NCBI RefSeq assembly: GCF_003053725.1
Contig: NZ_QAYC01000003.1
Coordinates: 248,001 to 312,000 of the forward strand
Length of the DNA stretch: 64,000 nt
From: Rhodovulum kholense
GTDB lineage: Bacteria > Pseudomonadota > Alphaproteobacteria > Rhodobacterales > Rhodobacteraceae
Direction: 5' to 3'
Positions 60,189-64,000 of this stretch are shown in pieces. The position numbers were made by a program, and so were the translations under genes. A model generated the notes under the pieces. It worked only from the letters and a program-made list of their open reading frames with translations. It searched no databases and was not told where the DNA came from. Every line of letters starts with the position of its first letter. The stretch's first letter is position 1.

Positions 60189-61873
60189 CGGAAACTGCCA
60201 CCGCCCCCGCAGGCACGGACACGGGCCCGGTCCTGGCCGCCGACGGCCTGCCGCTCAAGCGCAGCCTGCGCCGCGCGCTGAGGGCGCAGAAGCTGCGCGC
60301 GCTGATGCTGATCGCGCCGCTGCTGATCTTCATCCTGGTGACCTTCATCGCGCCCATCGCCGACATGCTGTTCCGGTCGGTCGAGAACCAGATCGTCGCC
60401 GAGACCCTGCCGCGCACCGCCCGTGCGATCCAGGATTACGACCCCGACAGCGGCACCATGCCCTCCGAGGCGGTGCTGGCGGCCTTCACCTACGACCTGA
60501 CCGCCGCCAGCGAGCGCAAGCTGCACACCCGGCTGGGGACGCGGCTGAACTATGAATATACCGGGGTTTCGTCGCTGTTCCGCAAGGCGGGCCGCCGGGT
60601 CGATGATTTCGGCGAGACCTATCGCGACCAGTTCGCCGCCGTCGATCCCGCCTGGGAAGAGCCCGCCACCTGGATCGCGCTGATGGCCGACCCGGACTGG
60701 GTCGCCGAATACCGGGCCTGGACCGCGGCGGGCGAGGCCGCCAAGGCCGCGCGGCGCGAGTTCACCCAGGCCCAGCCGCTGTTCCGGCTGCGCGACGAAG
60801 TGGCGGACGTGCTGCCCGAGACCGCCAGCGCCTATGCCGAATTCGCCCGCATCGCGCAGGTCGAGGATGGCGACGATCCGGCCGCCGAGGATCCCTGGGC
60901 GCCGGTCTATCTGGCGCTTTACCGCGATCTTCTGCACGTCGGACCGGGCGCCATCGCCCAGCTCGGTCCCGAGGCCGAGGCGATGCTGGATGCCGCCCAT
61001 GACGCGGTCGAGGGGTTCGAGACGGTCAACCTTGCCGATCTCTATCTCGAGGCCGACAAGGACTGGGGCGATCCGGGGGTCTGGGGCACCATCAAGACCT
61101 TCTCGTCTGCCTATACGCCGGGCTATTTCCTGAACGCCGTCGATCTGCAACTGACGCCGGACGGGGTCGCGGCCCAGCCCGAGGACCGGCAGATCTACAT
61201 CATGCTGTTCGAGCGGACGCTGTTCATGAGCCTGATGATCATGGGGTCCTGCGTGCTTCTGGGCTATCCGATCGCCTATCTGCTGTCGAACCTGCCGCTC
61301 AGGACCTCGAACCTGCTGATGATCCTTGTGCTCTTGCCGTTCTGGACCTCGCTTCTGGTCAGGACCTCGGCCTGGAAGGTGTTGCTGCAGCAGCAGGGCG
61401 TGATCAACGACATCCTCGTCTGGCTGGGGATCGTGTCGAACAGCGGGCGGCTGATCCTGATCAACAACCAGACCGGCACCATCATCGCGATGACGCATAT
61501 CCTGCTGCCCTTCATGATCCTGCCGCTTTACTCGGTGATGAAGACCATCCCGCCCTCCTACGTGCGGGCCGCGAAGAGCCTTGGCGCCACCAACTGGACG
61601 GCGTTCTGGCGGGTTTACTTCCCGCAATCGGTGCCGGGGATCGGCGCGGGCTGCATCCTCGTCTTCATCCTGGCCATCGGCTATTACATCACGCCGGAAC
61701 TGGTCGGCGGCACCTCGGGCACCTTCATCTCGAACCGGATCGCCTATCATATCTCCAGCTCGCTCAACTGGGGCCTCGCGGCCGCTCTGGGCTCGATCCT
61801 GCTGGCGGTCGTGCTGATCCTTTACTGGGCCTATGACAAGCTCGTGGGCATCGACAACGTGAGCCTGGGGTAA
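60185..61873 (+). CDS. Polyamine-type ABC permease (PotB-like) with a long periplasmic insertion
   Basis: First permease subunit of the importer. The 562-residue product is much longer than classical PotB (about 285). TM1 lies at residues 38-62; residues about 66-335 form a charged, mostly helical domain with no membrane segment, expected in the periplasm; the remaining five membrane segments follow from residue 338. The EAA-type loop YVRAAKSLGATNWTAFWRVYFP is present near residue 455. TPGYFLNAVDL just before TM2 is a subfamily trait. It overlaps DUF1330 upstream and ends 5 bp before the second permease. The insertion may contact the binding protein. Confidence 0.93.
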   Translation: MTETATAPAGTDTGPVLAADGLPLKRSLRRALRAQKLRALMLIAPLLIFILVTFIAPIADMLFRSVENQIVAETLPRTARAIQDYDPDSGTMPSEAVLAAFTYDLTAASERKLHTRLGTRLNYEYTGVSSLFRKAGRRVDDFGETYRDQFAAVDPAWEEPATWIALMADPDWVAEYRAWTAAGEAAKAARREFTQAQPLFRLRDEVADVLPETASAYAEFARIAQVEDGDDPAAEDPWAPVYLALYRDLLHVGPGAIAQLGPEAEAMLDAAHDAVEGFETVNLADLYLEADKDWGDPGVWGTIKTFSSAYTPGYFLNAVDLQLTPDGVAAQPEDRQIYIMLFERTLFMSLMIMGSCVLLGYPIAYLLSNLPLRTSNLLMILVLLPFWTSLLVRTSAWKVLLQQQGVINDILVWLGIVSNSGRLILINNQTGTIIAMTHILLPFMILPLYSVMKTIPPSYVRAAKSLGATNWTAFWRVYFPQSVPGIGAGCILVFILAIGYYITPELVGGTSGTFISNRIAYHISSSLNWGLAAALGSILLAVVLILYWAYDKLVGIDNVSLG

Positions 61874-61878
61874 CGCAG

Positions 61879-62739
61879 ATGTCGCAAATGGACCTTCCCC
61901 CCTATGCCACGACCGGACAGCGGATCTGGCATTATGCCTTCTACGTGATCTGCGGGCTGATCTTCTTCTTCCTGATCGCGCCGATCCTCGTGATCATCCC
62001 GCTCAGCTTCAATGCCGAGAATTTCTTCACCTTCACGCCGAAAATGCTGGCGCTCGACCCCGAGGGCTATTCGCTCAAGCACTACCAGGAGTTCTTCACC
62101 AGCAATGCCTGGCAGCATGCGCTGTGGAACTCGGTCAAGATCGCGCCCGCCGCGACGCTTCTGGCGGTCGGGCTGGGTACGCTGGCGGCGGTCGGGCTCA
62201 GTCAGGAGCATGTGCCGTTCCGGCGGGCGATCATGGCGATCATGATCTCTCCGATGATCGTGCCGCTGATCATCTCGGCGGCGGGGATGTATTTCTTCTA
62301 TTCCCGGATCGGGCTGCAGGGCACCTATCTGGGCGTGGTGCTGGCCCATGCCGCGCTGGGCATTCCCTTCGTCATCATCACCGTGACCGCGACGCTGGTG
62401 GGCTTCGACAAGTCGCTGACGCGCGCCTCGGCCAGCCTTGGCGCGAACCCGGTCACGACCTTCTTCAAGGTGCAGATGCCGCTGATCCTGCCGGGCGTCG
62501 TCTCGGGCGGGCTTTTCGCCTTCATCACCTCCTTCGACGAGGTGGTGGTGGTGCTGTTTGTCGGCTCGGCCAATCAGCAGACGCTGCCCTGGCAGATGTT
62601 CACCGGCCTGCGCGAGCAGATCAGCCCGACCATCCTCGCGGTCGCGACGATCCTCGTGGTGATCTCGATCGGGCTGCTGACCGCGGTCGAAATCCTGCGC
62701 CGCAGGTCCGAGAAGATGCGCGGCATGAGCCCGGGCTGA
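61879..62739 (+). CDS. Polyamine-type ABC permease (PotC-like)
   Basis: Second permease subunit, 286 residues with six membrane segments. The EAA-type loop SLTRASASLGANPVTTFFKV followed by MPLILPGVVSGG lies near residue 178. HYQEFFTSNAWQHALWNSVKIA and FAFITSFDEVVVVLFVGSANQQTLPW are typical PotC stretches. It starts 5 bp after the first permease and closes the operon. Confidence 0.95.
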   Translation: MSQMDLPPYATTGQRIWHYAFYVICGLIFFFLIAPILVIIPLSFNAENFFTFTPKMLALDPEGYSLKHYQEFFTSNAWQHALWNSVKIAPAATLLAVGLGTLAAVGLSQEHVPFRRAIMAIMISPMIVPLIISAAGMYFFYSRIGLQGTYLGVVLAHAALGIPFVIITVTATLVGFDKSLTRASASLGANPVTTFFKVQMPLILPGVVSGGLFAFITSFDEVVVVLFVGSANQQTLPWQMFTGLREQISPTILAVATILVVISIGLLTAVEILRRRSEKMRGMSPG

Positions 62740-62830
62740 GCGGGCGGGGCAGAGCCCCGTTCTCCGCTTGACGGAACAACCGCCGCGCCTGTCTTGTTGT
62801 AAGGATGTCTACGGCAAGGGAGGGGAGGCC

Positions 62831-63265
62831 ATGAAACCGTTCAAGACACTGGTTCTCGTCGCCAACGAGCGCGAGGCCCGACTGCTGGTCAATCTGGGTC
62901 CCGGCAAGGGGCTGAGGGAGGTCAGCCATTTCCAGAAGACGCGCGAAATCGAATATGCCGACGGGCGCGGCCGCGACCAGGGCGGACCGGCGGCCGGGCG
63001 CCATGCGCTGGAGCCGACCACAAGCCCCCGGACCCAGAACCGCGAAAGTTTCGCGACGGACGTGCTGAGCGTCACGGCCGAGGTGTGGGCGCGGGGGGAT
63101 TACGACCGCTTCGTGATGACCGCGCCGCCGCAGATGCTGGGCGAATTGCGCAACCGGATCGAGGGCCCGCTTGAGCGCGCGCTTGCCGTCGATCTGAACA
63201 AGGACATCGTGGGGGTTGCAGCGGCGGACCTGCCTCGCCATTTCGAGGAAGTGATCGTGTTCTGA
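62831..63265 (+). CDS. Host attachment protein family (AtsE-like)
   Basis: A 144-residue protein of the host-attachment protein family named after Agrobacterium attachment genes. It begins KTLVLVANEREARLLVN and has GRHALEPTTSPRTQNRESFATDV in the middle and FVMTAPPQMLGELRNRI near residue 96; the last part resembles eRF1/baeRF-like nucleic-acid folds. The name is historical; a direct role in attachment is uncertain. GGGAGG is right upstream of the ATG, and it lies 91 bp after the ABC operon and 52 bp before the DUF4389 gene. Confidence 0.88.
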   Translation: MKPFKTLVLVANEREARLLVNLGPGKGLREVSHFQKTREIEYADGRGRDQGGPAAGRHALEPTTSPRTQNRESFATDVLSVTAEVWARGDYDRFVMTAPPQMLGELRNRIEGPLERALAVDLNKDIVGVAAADLPRHFEEVIVF

Positions 63266-63317
63266 GACGGGATGCGTGGGGTATCCCGGGAATGCGGTCG
63301 CAGCGGAGGCTGGACCT

Positions 63318-63620
63318 ATGACCGATACCAACTCGACGCTCAACGACGGCGCGCGGGCATCGGGCGCCCAGGAAACGGGCTACCGTCCCGCGCTGATCCG
63401 GGGGGGCTGGATGCTGTTGATGCTGGCCCTCTTCTATGCCGCGCAGATGATCCTGATCATCGCGGCCGTGCTGCAATTCGGCTGGCTTCTCTTTGCCAAG
63501 GAAGAGAGCGAGAGGATCGCCGAATTCGGCGACAAGCTGGCCAACTGGATGGCGATTGCCGCGCGCTACCTGACGGTGACGAGCGAAGCCAAGCCCTTCC
63601 CCTGGACCGACTGGAAATAA
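63318..63620 (+). CDS. DUF4389 membrane protein
   Basis: A 100-residue protein with one strong hydrophobic stretch (about residues 30-58, possibly a hairpin of two) and an amphipathic C-terminal half containing KEESERIAEFGDKLANWMAIAARYLT and a FPWTDWK end, as in DUF4389 proteins. Function unknown. Start ATG 63318 has GGAGG 8 bp upstream; an earlier ATG at 63276 lacks a site. It is probably co-transcribed with the host-attachment-like gene. Confidence 0.82.
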   Translation: MTDTNSTLNDGARASGAQETGYRPALIRGGWMLLMLALFYAAQMILIIAAVLQFGWLLFAKEESERIAEFGDKLANWMAIAARYLTVTSEAKPFPWTDWK

Positions 63621-63641
63621 GCCGGTCCCGGGCTTGATCGG

Positions 63642-63672
63642 GCCGGGTGGCGCAGAGATTGCGCCGCCCGGC
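63642..63672. terminator. 13-bp-stem hairpin, bidirectional terminator
   Basis: GCCGGGTGGCGCA (63642-63654) pairs with TGCGCCGCCCGGC (63660-63672) with one G-T wobble, around the loop GAGAT. It lies between the convergent DUF4389 and M3 peptidase genes, 21 and 14 bp from their stops. No clear T-run, as is common in this genome. Confidence 0.75.
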
Positions 63673-63686
63673 AGTGCGGCGGGGGA

Positions 63687-64000
63687 TCAGTCCTCCATCG
63701 CCTCCAGCTCGTCGATGAAGCCCGAGATCATCGACAGGCCCTTGTCCCAGAAGGCCGGGTCCGAGGCATCGAGCCCGAAGGGCGCCAGCAGTTCCTTGTG
63801 GTGCTTGGACCCGCCCGCCTTCAGCATGTCGAAATACTTGTCCTGGAAGCCCGGACCGCTTTCCTCGTAGACCGCGTAAAGCGCGTTCACCAGCCCGTCG
63901 CCGAAGGCATAGGCATAGACGTAGAAGGGCGAATGGACGAAATGCGGGACATAGGCCCAGAAGGTCTCGTAGCCCGGCATGAACTCGAAGACCGGCCCAA
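63687..64000 (-). CDS. pepF: M3 family oligoendopeptidase (PepF-like), C-terminal part; 5' end outside window
   Basis: The last 104 residues of a zinc oligopeptidase. Visible are FEFMPGYETFWAYVPHFVHSPFYVYAYAFGDGLVNALY and KYFDMLKAGGSKHHKELLAPFGLD, which match the end of oligoendopeptidase F, including the substrate-binding Tyr/His-rich stretch. The HEXXH zinc site should lie upstream, beyond the window. The frame remains open to base 64000, so the gene is cut by the window edge. Confidence 0.92.
   Translation of the reverse strand, partial: GPVFEFMPGYETFWAYVPHFVHSPFYVYAYAFGDGLVNALYAVYEESGPGFQDKYFDMLKAGGSKHHKELLAPFGLDASDPAFWDKGLSMISGFIDELEAMED

Noticed and set aside
62831-63620. Host attachment protein as evidence of a symbiosis or pathogenicity island
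   Set aside because: The family is common in free-living alphaproteobacteria, and there are no mobility genes or base-composition change here.

Overview
The window is 64 kb of very GC-rich, densely packed chromosome from an alphaproteobacterium, most likely of the Rhodobacter/Rhodovulum type (order Rhodobacterales). This placement is inferred from gene content: a mopA(modE)-modABCD operon as in Rhodobacter capsulatus, a fused flavin/iron-sulfur CobZ in place of CobG, an aerobic-type CobN pathway, and the general gene mix. I see no insertion sequence, prophage, CRISPR array or rRNA. One tRNA (Leu-GAG) is present.

Layout. 1-3256 (+): 3' end of a urease operon (ureC fragment, a DUF1127 gene, ureE, ureF, ureG). 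3253-9378 (-): nnrS, then molybdate uptake and its regulation (modD, modC, modB, modA, modE/mopA) with a Mo-box ahead of modE. 9640-17815: a secreted RTX protein with a glycosidase-like N-terminus, an alpha/beta hydrolase, and three glycosidases without signal peptides (GH15, PF10091/GH144-like, GH3). 17843-23934 (-): two SbmA/ABCD-type ABC proteins on either side of a di-haem cytochrome. 24056-47458: a nearly complete cobalamin pathway. 47584-57056: housekeeping and envelope genes (5'-nucleotidase, DUF952, pyrD, ArsC-like, carA, YqeY, lipB, a peptidoglycan-binding protein, tRNA-Leu, a secreted protein). 57483-62739 (+): a spermidine/putrescine-type ABC uptake operon. 62831-64000: host-attachment-like protein, DUF4389 protein, and the 3' end of an M3 peptidase gene.

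The cobalamin region is the core of the window. Two cobalamin riboswitches are visible. The one at 27914-28092 (+) controls a K-M-L-Q-O metal uptake system, presumably for cobalt. The one at 44715-44911 (-) leads a tightly overlapping operon: DUF1636, cobW, cobN, cobH, cobI, cobJ, then cobL, cobE, cobM, cobB, cobA, cobF. cobK is inverted in the middle of this series. cobO and two tandem cobQ copies lie on the far side of the uptake operon, and cobZ sits just upstream of the second riboswitch. Together they cover uroporphyrinogen III to adenosylcobyric acid except CobS/CobT and the corrin reductase. The later steps (cobC, cobD, cobP/U, cobV) are not in the window.

Points most worth following: the tandem cobQ pair; the Ni-type K and L components under B12 control; cobK and cobL sharing a CATG start; riboswitch promoters with a common TTGACA motif, one overlapping the cobZ stop codon; a possible beta-1,2-glucan degradation set; a degenerate SbmA-like ABC ATPase; an approximately 270-residue insertion in a PotB-like permease; and a highly structured 426-bp leader before the polyamine-type operon.
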